Below the pieces are notes generated by a model, which worked only from the letters and a program-made list of their open reading frames with translations, ran no database searches and was not told the origin of the DNA. From NCBI RefSeq assembly GCF_017874395.1, contig NZ_JAGGLJ010000001.1, positions 1-64,000 of the forward strand: a stretch of DNA of 64,000 nt. The letters run 5' to 3'. This DNA comes from Peptoniphilus stercorisuis. Its GTDB lineage: Bacteria; Bacillota; Clostridia; Tissierellales; Peptoniphilaceae. Shown here piece by piece: positions 1-9,333 of the stretch. The position numbers and the translations under genes were made by a program. Position 1 is the first letter of the stretch; each line of letters starts with the position of its first letter.

Positions 1-1
1 A

Positions 2-142
2 AGATTAAGATTAGTTGGTTTAAAAAATATGAAAGAAACTATTTTGGAGATAAAAAAATACGTTCAGTGGTATAATACTGAACGTATTCAAAAAGTCTTA
101 GGATACTTATCTCCCTTAGAATACAAATTAAAATATCTATAA
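2..142 (+). mobile_element. IS3-family transposase, C-terminal fragment
   Basis: The frame opens at the window edge and ends at TAA 140-142. Its last residues read WYNTERIQKVLGYLSPLEY, the conserved end of the DDE integrase domain of IS3-family transposases (the last catalytic Glu and the NxxRxxxxLGYLSPxEY tail). Just after the stop, around 154-168, the text TGTACTTGACAGGG looks like an IS3 terminal inverted repeat, but the other end is outside the window so this cannot be tested. The rest of the transposase lies upstream. Whether the whole element is intact is unknown. Confidence 0.75.
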
Positions 143-199
143 TATTTTATTTGATGTGTACTTGACAGGGCATAGTATCTTTAAAGCCTCCTTTTATTT

Positions 200-1210
200 T
201 TACATATCAAGATTAAAGTCTTCTAGTACTTTCCAAATCTCAACATTATTTTTTTTGTTGTAAATATGGCCATTTACGGCTTCTACTATTGCTTCGTAGT
301 ACCATTTGTCTTTTTCTAGGTCATTGAATTCTTTTATTCCATCTAAAATATTTTCACGAAGAACTTTTCTATTTAGAACATTATTTACAAGTGTTATAAA
401 TTCAGCTCTTGTAATATATTCGTCAGGTTTAAAAGTACCATCTTCATAACCTTTGATCCAGCCTTTATTGTAGCTTGATCCGATATATTTTTCTGCCCAG
501 TGGCCCTTTGTATTTTTGAAGTTATAGTTTACTTTTTCTAAATTATCAAATCTAGATGCAATTGCTGCTGCTTCAGCTCTTGTTATAAAATTACTTCCTT
601 TAAAGCTATTATCTTTATATCCTTTTAATATATTTCCCTTTGTAAGTGTTGATATATGCTTATTTGACCATCTGTCTTTAGAAATATCATTGAAGTTATT
701 TTTTAGTGAATAAATTTCTTTTTTATAATCTTCATCTAAAAGTCTATAAAATACTGCTGCAACCTCTTCTCTTGATATATTAGAATTAGGTCTTACACTT
801 TGATCAGGATAGCCTTGTATATATTCAAAGTGATCATCAATATTCAATTTTTCAGAAAATTTATCCTCTTTAGGAGTGATTTTTCCAAAAAATGGAATTC
901 CTGATTTTGGAATTTTTTTGTAATCAAATACGATTACTATTTTATCTTTTTGATATTCTTTTTTGCCATCTTTATTTTCTTTTATATAGTCTGATCTTTT
1001 TACTAATTGCTCTGTAATATCAGGGCCATAGTATCCAGAAATATCAATTGATTTTTCTAGTACTTCATCTTTATCAGAAAGAGAAGCGTGTTTTGTATTT
1101 GCAATTTCAGCTTTTGTACTTTCATCAATATATTTGACTTCATAAGGAAGATCAAGTCTATAGTTAAATATTTTTAACTTTTTAAAGCTTTCTTTTTCTA
1201 CTTGATTATC
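200..1210 (-). pseudogene. Detached SLH-domain C-terminus of the giant surface protein
   Basis: This is 336 open codons in exactly the same frame as the 1211-5905 gene and separated from it only by one TAA. It starts DNQVEKESFKKLKIF, continues with another extracellular repeat (VKYIDESTKAEIANT, similar to the VKYIDMDTKEIL repeat upstream), and ends in three S-layer homology (SLH) domains at about 785-840, 560-650 and 370-450. Typical cores are GYPDQSVRPNSNISREE, GYKDNSFKGSNFITRAE and GYEDGTFKPDEYITRAE. SLH triplets bind pyruvylated secondary wall polymer and anchor proteins to the wall. No ATG/GTG/TTG with a ribosome binding site follows the stop, so independent expression is unlikely. A TTG at 845-847 could start only the SLH part. 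Confidence 0.8.
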
Positions 1211-4200
1211 TTAATTTACTATTAGAGCAAGAAGGCTTTTTTTAGTTAGATTTTTGTCTTCATCAATATATTCAATAGTCTTATATCCTTCTTTTGGATT
1301 GTCAGGATTTTTGAAGAAGTTTTTTCTATATACTTTCTTTTTCTTAGTTCCTACTTTTATATAGTTTTCAATAGGTTTTGCTTTCTTTTCTTTTTGATCT
1401 TCTGTCTTAAGTCCTGTTCTTAGATTATCTTTAATTAATTCTAAGGTATCTATATCTCTATATGCTACTTCAAAAGGAAGAACTCTTTTGTATTTTATTT
1501 TATACACTGCATATTCCTGATTATTTTCAGTAATAGGCTCATTATTTTCATCATTATTTTCAATAGAATATTTTTCAAGTAATCCCTTATGATCTATTGT
1601 CTTATTATCAGATATAGCTATATGATGTTCAATTTCTTTTGGCTTTTCAATAGCATAAATAGTATTTTCGCCATTTTTATTTTCAGGAATATTAACTATT
1701 TTTTTCTCTGAAATATCTAGGATTTCCTTAGTGTCCATATCAATATATTTAACTACATATCCAAGTTTTGTATATACAAATATTATCTCTTTAGTTTCTT
1801 TAATATTTTCTTCATTTATTTTATAAGGTTTATCAGTTGTTCTATATCCTTCTATTAATTCTGGATTTTCAAAGTATTCTTCAAATCCATTAAGTTCAAG
1901 TTTTTTAACTTCTTTAGAAGGGATAAGATCTAGATAACTACCATCTTCAAGTTTTTCTACATAGCGCACTTTATAGTTTTTTAAATATTCATTGTCTTTT
2001 AGTTTTCTATAATAAAAGTCGATTTTATTATATTTTCCATTTTCTATAATAGTATTTTTTTCGTAATCATAATTAAGAGTTAGTTCTTTTTTGCCAGCTT
2101 TATTTTTTGCTAGTAAGAAGTATCCAATATCTTCAAAGTTTTTTGCTATTGCTGAAACTTTTTCTTCTGGAAAAGCTATTGTTATATCAGATGGAGAAAT
2201 ATTCATATTGTTTTTGTCATCATAGTCTAAATAATTTATATAACAATTTTCAGGAAGTTGGTCTATTTCTGTAGAATTATATTTTTTTTGATAATAAAAA
2301 TTTAATACATTTGTTTTGTTATTTGAAATTACCATAGTTTTATATGCTTCATCATCTTCTTTAAGATGAGTGTATCCAAAGTTTTCAAAATCAAAAGCAA
2401 TAGCACCAACAACAGTTCCTCTTAAAAGATTTCCTTGTATTTTAAAGAAACTTTTTGCAGGAGTTACATTTGTTATAGTTCCATCTTCATTTTGTTTTTT
2501 AGAATATAAATAATTTACAGTATAAGATCCATCATCTTTTTCTCCAGGAATATTTGGAGGTAATTTAGTAACTTTTGTATGTCTTATATATTTAATTTGT
2601 ATTTCTTGTTCGTTTTTCACAATTTTACGTGTCATATGATTTTCATCATAAAATGGACCTTCTTCAAATATATATTCATATCTAAATCTATATTTATTTC
2701 CATTTTCATCAAGATGTTCTTTTCCATCAAGATCTACATATTTAATTTCAGGACTAGAATATAGATTACTTGCAGGCACTACAATAGGAGATACCTGACT
2801 GTTTGGGCTTATACTTCCATGAGAACCAAGTTTTGAATATTTAGTAAAGTTTTTAATATCAATATTTTTATCATTAGCTATAAGATTTTCATAAGAACTA
2901 TTATTTATCCAGTAGTAATTTGTTTTGTATCTAAAATCATCTTTTGGTATAAATTCATCTTTAGTTTTATATTTATAAATTATTGTTTTATCGCCATCTA
3001 TTAATAAAGTAGAACCATCTTTAAATGATTTATTAGGTTCTTCAACTACATTAAATTCTTCATCTTCTCTTTCATAAATACCGATATTTTCGCTAATTGG
3101 TCTTGGAGATATTGTTGTTCCAGTTAAATATTGAGTTATTAAATTAGAATAATCTTGATTTTCTAGATTAATATCTTTAAATTCAATTCCATCTCTATAT
3201 TTATGGTTTAAATTTACATCACTTAATATTGATGGAAGAGTTTCTGGATCACCTTTTGTCATTTTATAAAAAACTTCAATATCATATTTTTTATTACCTT
3301 CTTCAGTAAGTGATTTATAATCTTTGAATTTTTCACGACATAAATCAACGTTTAAACTATCAGGTGTTATATATACATTATGTTCTTCGTCGTATTGAGC
3401 TACTTCGCCTGAGGATTTATTTTTAAATTGTGTTAAATCTTTTAATAGTTTATTATTTAGTTTTACAGTTTTAATAGAACCTGAACCAATTGTTTGGATT
3501 ATAGGCATCTCTATAATAGATTTAGTCTCAGAAAGTGGTATGCTAAATTTTACATATTCTCCAGTTTTAGATTTTATATCTTGAAAATATTTACAATTCT
3601 CAGTACAGTTTTTATCTGTGTATGGATATTCAATATTACATTCTTTTCTATGTCTATAAAAAGCAATAGTAATATCAGCTGTCTTTATTTCTGGTAGTTC
3701 TAAATTTCCATCATATTTAAAAAATACTACTTTTCCGTCTTCATCAAGTTTGATTTTTTTATAATAATTTATAACATTTCCATCTTCATCTTTTTCTATT
3801 TCAGTATCTTTATGATTAATACAGTCCTCAGAAAGATATAGGTTATATTTGCTTAAATCTTTTGCTATGATTTTTACAGTTGTATCAGTTTTATCAAATT
3901 TAACCTCTGGCTTCATAAATTCTTTAATTACTTCATTTCCATTTTCATCTTTATCAGATACTAAATATTTAACAATATAATAAGTTAAGTTGTTACAAAT
4001 ATATTGAAAAGAAAAATCATGATCAGATTTTAAAATCTTAGTCTTAGTTTTATCATCAGCAAGTCTAAATCTAGACATTTTGTAATCATCATCTTCAAAA
4101 TCGTGGTTTCTAATAGGGCTTACAGTAATCTCTGAACCTTTGTATCCTTTATAAAATCTAGGTGCATGTTTTTTATTAGTATTTTCGTCGGCTCCAAATT

Positions 4201-5905
4201 GATTAGTAAGCTTATTTAAAACATTATAATTTATATTTAAAGAGTCACTATCTGGAACAGTTCTTGATTTTAATATATATTCAAGAGTAACTGTATTAGA
4301 ATTATTATTTTTAAAATTACCAGTAGAAGCATCAAATATATAATTTATATTTTTATTTTTAAGTGTGTAGTTATCAATGTTTTGTCCATTAAATTTAACT
4401 ATTTGGTCCATTGTAACCCAATACTCATTTTCAACTTTTTGTCCATTAAAGTCACTTATTATAATATAATTAACTCTTTTTGAATCAAAATTAAAAGTTT
4501 TATTAACACTTCTATTTGGAATAATAGAAAAATTTAATTCTTCTTCTGACATTTCTTTTTTATTTCCATCATCTAAGAAAAGATCAAAATCATAAATATG
4601 ATTACCACTACTTAATACATCTTCTGCAAAAGTGTTTTTTAGAGATGCATTAATTTCGTCATTATAATAAATAGAATCTTCTTTATAATTTTCTTCGTTT
4701 ATTTCATTAGATCTATTTAAAACAGTTAATTTCGCAGAATCAATAAAGTTATTTTCTTCTTTATCCTCTTTATCTTTATCTTCTTTATCTTTATCATCTT
4801 GGTCTACATCTTCTGTATCAACTTTGTCTGTATCTTTTTTATCATCATTTTTAGAATTATTGATTTTTTCTTTTAAATCTTTATCTTCAGTAATTTTTTC
4901 AATTTTATATTCATTAGAAAAAACATTTTTATTACTTTTATTTTCAATTTCATTTAATTTTTTAAAATTAATATTAACACTTTTTTCGTTGTGAATATTT
5001 TTAAAAGAAATTCCTGTGTTTGTTATTTCTATTGGTCTTAAATCTAAGTTTAAATCTTTTTGGAAAATATCAAGATCTTTATCAAATTCAAAATCATATT
5101 CTTCTTCTATTTCTTTAATTGATCTATAGTAACTAGGAATAGAAATATTTGTACTTTCATAACTAGATTTAATTGAAATATTTCTACTTGTTGTATTAAT
5201 ACTAATATTAATTTTATCTTTTGGTCTTACTTTTATATTTCTTGATAAGTTTGATAGCTTTTTTTCTGGGTGATATATATCATTTAGACCGATATTGATT
5301 TTTACAGAATAAATATTTTGACAATTTACATTTATATTTAACTCTTTTAAATCCTTATCAGATAAATCTATTTTATTATCCTTAATGGAATTTTTATCAT
5401 ATATTTTCCCGTTTATTTCATAGTTTAATATTTCATAATTTTTATTAGTATAATTATTTTCAAAATTAATAGTTCCAAAAATATTATATAAAATATCAAA
5501 AATTGAATATTCAAATTTATCGAAATTTTTTGATGGACTTAAAGAGGAATCTTGAATTTTTTCTCCATCTAAAAGAGCAACTACATTTATTTTAGTTTTA
5601 GTATCGAGCTCAATATCTTCATCAATATCTTTTTCTTTATTATCACTATCTTTTTCATCATCATCTAAATCTTCTTTATTATCACTATCTTTTTCATCAT
5701 CATCTAAATCTTCTTTATTATCACTATCTTTTTCATCATCATCATTTAGATTATGAGTTTCATTATTATCTTTTTTTACAATAGTATTTACTGCATTATT
5801 TTTAATATTATTCTTTGCAAAAACAGAACCCATAAAAATATTTACATCAAATAATAGGGAAATAACTAAAGTAAAAAGTATGAGTTTTTTAATTAAATTT
5901 TTCAT
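1211..5905 (-). CDS. Giant secreted surface protein, repeat-rich, lacking its SLH anchor
   Basis: The product is 1564 residues with a strong AGGAGAGG ribosome binding site before ATG 5905. Residues 1-30 form a classical signal peptide (Lys-rich start, hydrophobic core, FAK at the cleavage area). Residues about 50-95 are an acidic linker with tandem DDDEKDSDNKEDL units. The bulk is Asn/Lys/Glu-rich. From about residue 1080 on there are MucBP/Mub-like repeats containing VRYVEK, VVKYIDMDTKE and VAYRDIDTLE cores, each roughly 70-100 residues. Such repeats are typical of adhesin-like wall proteins. The frame stops at TAA 1211-1213 (LLALIVN then stop) but the same frame continues into three SLH domains down to 200, so an anchored protein of about 1900 residues seems to have been the original product. 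As read, the protein would be secreted without an anchor unless the stop is suppressed. The specific ligand is unknown. Confidence 0.8.
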   Translation of the reverse strand: MKNLIKKLILFTLVISLLFDVNIFMGSVFAKNNIKNNAVNTIVKKDNNETHNLNDDDEKDSDNKEDLDDDEKDSDNKEDLDDDEKDSDNKEKDIDEDIELDTKTKINVVALLDGEKIQDSSLSPSKNFDKFEYSIFDILYNIFGTINFENNYTNKNYEILNYEINGKIYDKNSIKDNKIDLSDKDLKELNINVNCQNIYSVKINIGLNDIYHPEKKLSNLSRNIKVRPKDKINISINTTSRNISIKSSYESTNISIPSYYRSIKEIEEEYDFEFDKDLDIFQKDLNLDLRPIEITNTGISFKNIHNEKSVNINFKKLNEIENKSNKNVFSNEYKIEKITEDKDLKEKINNSKNDDKKDTDKVDTEDVDQDDKDKEDKDKEDKEENNFIDSAKLTVLNRSNEINEENYKEDSIYYNDEINASLKNTFAEDVLSSGNHIYDFDLFLDDGNKKEMSEEELNFSIIPNRSVNKTFNFDSKRVNYIIISDFNGQKVENEYWVTMDQIVKFNGQNIDNYTLKNKNINYIFDASTGNFKNNNSNTVTLEYILKSRTVPDSDSLNINYNVLNKLTNQFGADENTNKKHAPRFYKGYKGSEITVSPIRNHDFEDDDYKMSRFRLADDKTKTKILKSDHDFSFQYICNNLTYYIVKYLVSDKDENGNEVIKEFMKPEVKFDKTDTTVKIIAKDLSKYNLYLSEDCINHKDTEIEKDEDGNVINYYKKIKLDEDGKVVFFKYDGNLELPEIKTADITIAFYRHRKECNIEYPYTDKNCTENCKYFQDIKSKTGEYVKFSIPLSETKSIIEMPIIQTIGSGSIKTVKLNNKLLKDLTQFKNKSSGEVAQYDEEHNVYITPDSLNVDLCREKFKDYKSLTEEGNKKYDIEVFYKMTKGDPETLPSILSDVNLNHKYRDGIEFKDINLENQDYSNLITQYLTGTTISPRPISENIGIYEREDEEFNVVEEPNKSFKDGSTLLIDGDKTIIYKYKTKDEFIPKDDFRYKTNYYWINNSSYENLIANDKNIDIKNFTKYSKLGSHGSISPNSQVSPIVVPASNLYSSPEIKYVDLDGKEHLDENGNKYRFRYEYIFEEGPFYDENHMTRKIVKNEQEIQIKYIRHTKVTKLPPNIPGEKDDGSYTVNYLYSKKQNEDGTITNVTPAKSFFKIQGNLLRGTVVGAIAFDFENFGYTHLKEDDEAYKTMVISNNKTNVLNFYYQKKYNSTEIDQLPENCYINYLDYDDKNNMNISPSDITIAFPEEKVSAIAKNFEDIGYFLLAKNKAGKKELTLNYDYEKNTIIENGKYNKIDFYYRKLKDNEYLKNYKVRYVEKLEDGSYLDLIPSKEVKKLELNGFEEYFENPELIEGYRTTDKPYKINEENIKETKEIIFVYTKLGYVVKYIDMDTKEILDISEKKIVNIPENKNGENTIYAIEKPKEIEHHIAISDNKTIDHKGLLEKYSIENNDENNEPITENNQEYAVYKIKYKRVLPFEVAYRDIDTLELIKDNLRTGLKTEDQKEKKAKPIENYIKVGTKKKKVYRKNFFKNPDNPKEGYKTIEYIDEDKNLTKKSLLALIVN
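5640..5742 (-). repeat. 39-bp tandem repeat coding an acidic linker
   Basis: Two full and one partial copy of a 39-bp unit encode DDDEKDSDNKEDL after the signal peptide of the surface protein. The copies are nearly identical at the nucleotide level, so copy number could change by slippage without breaking frame, altering spacer length at the mature N-terminus. Confidence 0.85.
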
Positions 5906-6094
5906 AATAGCCCTCTCCTATAAAAACACCTCTTTCATTAAAAGTTAAAATATTCTTCCATTTATATAAAAAACATAGCATAAGTGACTAAAACTGTTTA
6001 AATAAAATGCTATAATTTATATTGTAAAATTACCCTGTGAAAAGATTGATAAATCGGGCGAAACTAAAAATTAGACACTTCTTAAATATTTACA

Positions 6095-6121
6095 TAAAAA
6101 AAAGATAGCCTAGGCTATCTT
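6095..6121 (-). terminator. Rho-independent terminator
   Basis: A perfect 20-nt palindrome (AAGATAGCCT/AGGCTATCTT, 6102-6121) is followed on the minus strand by a T-run. It overlaps the stop codon of the 6115-6873 gene and separates it from the surface protein gene. Confidence 0.85.
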
Positions 6122-6873
6122 CTAATTATTATTTCAAATATTATGAAAAGTCCAAAGTAAAGTATTGGTTGGTGAAGAAGGTACACGACTAAACTATGTC
6201 TTCCTATTGCTGAAATAATATTGTTTTTCCCCATTGGTTTTAGGAGATTTTTTCTTTTTAATATATGTCCCAAGAAATATCCTGATATAAATAGAAAACT
6301 CCATGGAAATAGTGGAAAGTAATCTGCTGATACAAAGTCTTCGTGGGGAAGTCCTATTGGATATAGGTATTTACTTTTATAAATATAATCTGGAATATTT
6401 AATATTTCAATGCTGCTAATTCCAAGGTTTCCATAGGGAAGATTATAAAAAATTAAAAATAATAATATAAATAATACAAATCCAAAGTAGGGGTTTAGTT
6501 TATTTAAAAATTTATTTAGCAAGTCCATTATTATAATTGATGCACCTATTAATGATAGTACACCAAATTTTACTGCTTCTTCGGGTATAAATATATATGT
6601 TATTAGGCTTATTAATAGACTAAGTCCAAAGACTATTAAGCCTTGTTTCCTATGATTTTTATAAAAGTGAAAGCTAATGCCACTTATTAATATAAATGTA
6701 ATACATATGGAAAGTTGCCAAGGTTTTACATTATTTAATCGATAGAAATCAATATTTATATTAAAAACATAAACTAAATCATAAAAGAGATGATATAAAA
6801 TCATACTAATTAAGCTAATTCCACGAATCATATCAATATAATGATTTCTTTTTTCTAGATTTAATTTTTTCAA
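6115..6873 (-). CDS. DUF1624 / HGSNAT-like multi-spanning membrane protein
   Basis: The product is 252 residues, starting at TTG 6873 behind AGGTG. The N-terminus RNHYIDMIRGISLISMILYHLFYD matches the first helix of the DUF1624 (heparan-alpha-glucosaminide N-acetyltransferase catalytic-like) family: an Asp-x-x-Arg-Gly motif followed by a conserved histidine within a helix. About seven or eight hydrophobic segments follow, ending with the helix containing GRHSLVVYLLHQPILY, which is also typical. Family members are proposed to move acyl groups across the membrane; the bacterial substrate is unknown. The gene is monocistronic with its own terminator. Confidence 0.7.
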   Translation of the reverse strand: MKKLNLEKRNHYIDMIRGISLISMILYHLFYDLVYVFNINIDFYRLNNVKPWQLSICITFILISGISFHFYKNHRKQGLIVFGLSLLISLITYIFIPEEAVKFGVLSLIGASIIIMDLLNKFLNKLNPYFGFVLFILLFLIFYNLPYGNLGISSIEILNIPDYIYKSKYLYPIGLPHEDFVSADYFPLFPWSFLFISGYFLGHILKRKNLLKPMGKNNIISAIGRHSLVVYLLHQPILYFGLFIIFEIIIRR

Positions 6874-6914
6874 AAGTTTTTCACCTCGTTAAAGTATATA
6901 CCCAAGGGATTTTA

Positions 6915-7481
6915 TTATATTAGATTTGTTTGAGTTATAATATTTAGTATTATTCCAAGAGATGCTCCAAGACCTATTATTTTAAATAGGCTTATTTTTT
7001 TAGTATGTAGTTTTATTCCAATAATAAATGTAATAGCTGAAATAATATTTAAGCTATTAATTCCATTTGGAATTATGCAAGTTTTAAATAGTTCTAAAGC
7101 TGTTATAAAAATTAATGAAACTATTCCTGCTTTTATTCCTGTTAGAATCCAGTCTAGTGCTATAAAGTTTTTGCCTTTTTTAAATAGTAAATTTGCAAGT
7201 ATCATTAAAAGGATAAATTGTGGTGTTTCTACTCCAATTGTTGCAATAATTGCTCCTATTGTCCCTGATACTTTTTGGCCGACGAAGGTTGCTGAATTTA
7301 CTGAAAGAGGTCCTGGTGTCATTTGAGAAATAGATACTATATCTCTAAATTCCATTATACTAAGCCAGTTATTTTCTTCTACGACAAATCTCTCTATAAG
7401 TGGTATTGTTGCATATCCTCCACCAAAGGCAAGAGATCCTATTTTAAAAAATGTAATATATAAATTAAATAAATTAGTCAA
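6915..7481 (-). CDS. Chromate transporter family half-protein, second gene of pair 1
   Basis: This is a single CHR domain of about 188 residues with FGGGYATIPLIER near residue 20 and the ISQMTPGPLSVNSATFVG motif near residue 55, followed by hydrophobic helices. Split CHR transporters work as heterodimers of two such half-proteins. I chose TTG 7481 because GAGGTG sits just upstream; a start at 7523 would overlap the previous gene by about 50 bases, whereas TTG 7481 overlaps it by only 8. It is co-transcribed with 7474-8043. Real substrates of the Bacillota members are uncertain; chromate efflux is the family name only. Confidence 0.8.
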   Translation of the reverse strand: MTNLFNLYITFFKIGSLAFGGGYATIPLIERFVVEENNWLSIMEFRDIVSISQMTPGPLSVNSATFVGQKVSGTIGAIIATIGVETPQFILLMILANLLFKKGKNFIALDWILTGIKAGIVSLIFITALELFKTCIIPNGINSLNIISAITFIIGIKLHTKKISLFKIIGLGASLGIILNIITQTNLI

Positions 7482-8043
7482 TATTATCACCTCTATTGAG
7501 TATAAAAAACACATTAAATCCAAGAAGTGCTGATAGTAAAATAAGTGGTGCTGTATGTATTGATAAAGTATATCCTAAGAAAAATATTAAAATCATAACT
7601 ACTACTGAAAATATTGGATAGTTTTTGTAAGAGGACTTTGCCATATTAAATACACTTATAAATAGCATTGCGCAAATAACTCCACTAATTCCATCAAGAG
7701 CAGATTTAATGTAAAAGTTTGTCTTAAATTCTTGATAAAATAAAGAAACTAAAGAAAGAATTAATAGACAGGGAAGGGAGGAAGCTATAAGTGATGTAAT
7801 AGCACCTTTTGCTCCACGAAGTCTATATCCTGTTAGAATAGATGTAGATATTGTAATAGCGCCAGGGCCACTTTGAGCAAGGGCTATAATATCTAACATT
7901 TCATCTTCTTTAATTAAATTTAAGTCATTTACAAAGACATTATTTATTACGGGAATAATTGTATATCCACCACCAAAGGTTAAAGCACTTATTTTAAAAA
8001 AAGTTATAAATAATTTAAAAAGTGAGATATTTTTTTCTTTCAT
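7474..8043 (-). CDS. Chromate transporter family half-protein, first gene of pair 1
   Basis: The product is 189 residues with one CHR domain: ALTFGGGYTIIPVI near residue 20 and ALAQSGPGAITISTS near residue 52, where the partner subunit has ISQMTPGP. The C-terminal half contains four or five hydrophobic segments. The start is ATG 8043 with an AGGTGAT site. It overlaps the next gene by 8 bases, implying translational coupling. It is paralogous to 9877-10449 and 11115-11717. Pair 1 is separated from pairs 2 and 3 by two plus-strand genes. Confidence 0.8.
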   Translation of the reverse strand: MKEKNISLFKLFITFFKISALTFGGGYTIIPVINNVFVNDLNLIKEDEMLDIIALAQSGPGAITISTSILTGYRLRGAKGAITSLIASSLPCLLILSLVSLFYQEFKTNFYIKSALDGISGVICAMLFISVFNMAKSSYKNYPIFSVVVMILIFFLGYTLSIHTAPLILLSALLGFNVFFILNRGDNID

Positions 8044-8225
8044 TTGATCACCTACTAGATTGTTATATTTTTAACATTATAAATTACAATTCCTTAAATA
8101 AAATCTTTTTAATAGGTAAACTGGTACTACCTTTAATTAAAATATACCCTTGATATTGAAATTTAACCATTTTGATTAATTTATGTATATTATTCATTTT
8201 GTGTTATTATTAATTAGGTGATTTT

Positions 8226-8528
8226 TTGAGATTTAAAAATTCAAAGATATATTTTTTGCAAAGAATTTTAATGAGTTTTGCTTATTTAATATATTTTTTA
8301 GCTTTGTATTTAAAAAGACGAGTTTTAAGTGTAGATTTTTTTAATAAAATTAGTTTTTATTTTGGTGCTTTATATTTTATTTTTTTAATAGTTTTATTTA
8401 TTTTAACTAATTATAATTTTAAGATAAATAGGCCTATTAAGAAATATTTAAACTATTTTATTATAATATATTTTATTGATGTTTTTTCTGTATTATTATT
8501 TACTTTATTAGTATTTTTAAGTTTATAA
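8226..8528 (+). CDS. Small membrane protein of unknown function
   Basis: The product is 100 residues with four predicted hydrophobic segments separated by short Lys/Arg-rich loops (for example YLKRRVLS). TTG 8226 follows AGGTGA at 8216-8221, an acceptable but close ribosome binding site. I do not recognise a family. It lies just upstream of the broken metallo-beta-lactamase gene and may share its transcript. The plus-strand genes interrupt an otherwise minus-strand block of CHR genes. Confidence 0.5.
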   Translation: MRFKNSKIYFLQRILMSFAYLIYFLALYLKRRVLSVDFFNKISFYFGALYFIFLIVLFILTNYNFKINRPIKKYLNYFIIIYFIDVFSVLLFTLLVFLSL

Positions 8529-8590
8529 TACTAGAGAATTTTAGATTATGAGATTATAATAAGCATGAATTAAATAAAGAAGGTGATAAT

Positions 8591-9300
8591 ATGAAGTTTG
8601 AACAAATTAGTAAAAATATTTACTACCTTCCACAAATCAAAGAAAAAGACTATCCAAATCTTGGATATATTAAGGGGGACAACTATTCTATAATGGTTGA
8701 TGCTGGTGCCTCTTATAAGCATGTTAATTCTTATAATAAAGCTTTAAGGGAATTGGGTTTTATTATGCCAAGTTTTACAATATTGACTATTGGCATTGGG
8801 ATCATACTTTTGGTATGAGTGCTTTAGATGCAAAGACTATTGTGCACAAAAAAACTAATGAAAAGTTAGAGGAAATGTCTAAATGGTCTTGGAATATTGA
8901 AGATATGAATTACAGGCTTAGCAATAATATTGATATACCCTTTGCTCATGATAATATCTTAAAGGAATTTGATGATTTATCTAAGATTAAAATTTTAAAG
9001 GGTGATATTGAATTTGAAGATAATTTAAAGTTTGATTTGGGAAATTTAGTAGTGGAGATTTTTCATACAGAAGCACCTCATTCTAATGACAGTGTATTAA
9101 TTTATGTACCAAAAGATAAAGTTTTATTTTTAGGAGATTCAATAAGTAAAGATTATTATAATAATATGTATTATGATTTAGAAAAATTAAATATTTTAAT
9201 AAAAAATTTAGAATCTATTGATTTTGAAATTGGAATTTTAGGACATAATGATCCTATTAAAAAAGAAGATTTAATCAATATTTTAAAATCTTTCTTATAA
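8591..9300 (+). pseudogene. Metallo-beta-lactamase-fold hydrolase, frameshifted in the metal-binding motif
   Basis: The first segment (ATG 8591, RBS AAGGTGAT) gives MKFEQISKNIYYLP...VDAGASYKH, the typical start of an MBL-fold protein, and runs to PSFTILT. It then leaves frame. In another frame the text resumes as HWDHTFGMSALDAK, so inserting one base after 8788 restores THWHWDHTFG, the HxHxDH zinc motif. The remainder carries the later metal ligands (HTEAPHSNDS, FLGDS, GHNDP). The restored protein would be about 236 residues. The lesion is a single-base deletion in a non-homopolymer context, so it is either a recent inactivation or a sequence error. Without the fix both fragments would be non-catalytic. 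The substrate is not predictable. Confidence 0.85.
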
Positions 9301-9302
9301 TA

Positions 9303-9333
9303 AAAAAAGGGCCTTTTTAAAAGGTCCTTTTAT
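9303..9333. terminator. Bidirectional terminator
   Basis: A hairpin with stem AAAGGGCCT / AGGTCCTTT is flanked by A-run and T-run. It lies between the convergent MBL pseudogene and CHR pair 2 and serves both strands. Confidence 0.8.

Noticed and set aside
1238-1244. A 7-base homopolymer near the end of the large surface protein frame as site of a frameshift
   Set aside because: Shifting frame there leads to early stops in both other frames, while the same frame continues into the SLH domains; an in-frame stop explains the data alone.
2579-3697. Plus-strand open frames within the giant surface protein gene
   Set aside because: Antisense shadows of an AT-rich gene; hydrophobic low-complexity translations without ribosome binding sites.
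5906-6100. Possible riboswitch or small RNA in the gap before the surface protein gene
   Set aside because: I see no recognisable conserved core and only the 6102-6121 hairpin as clear structure.
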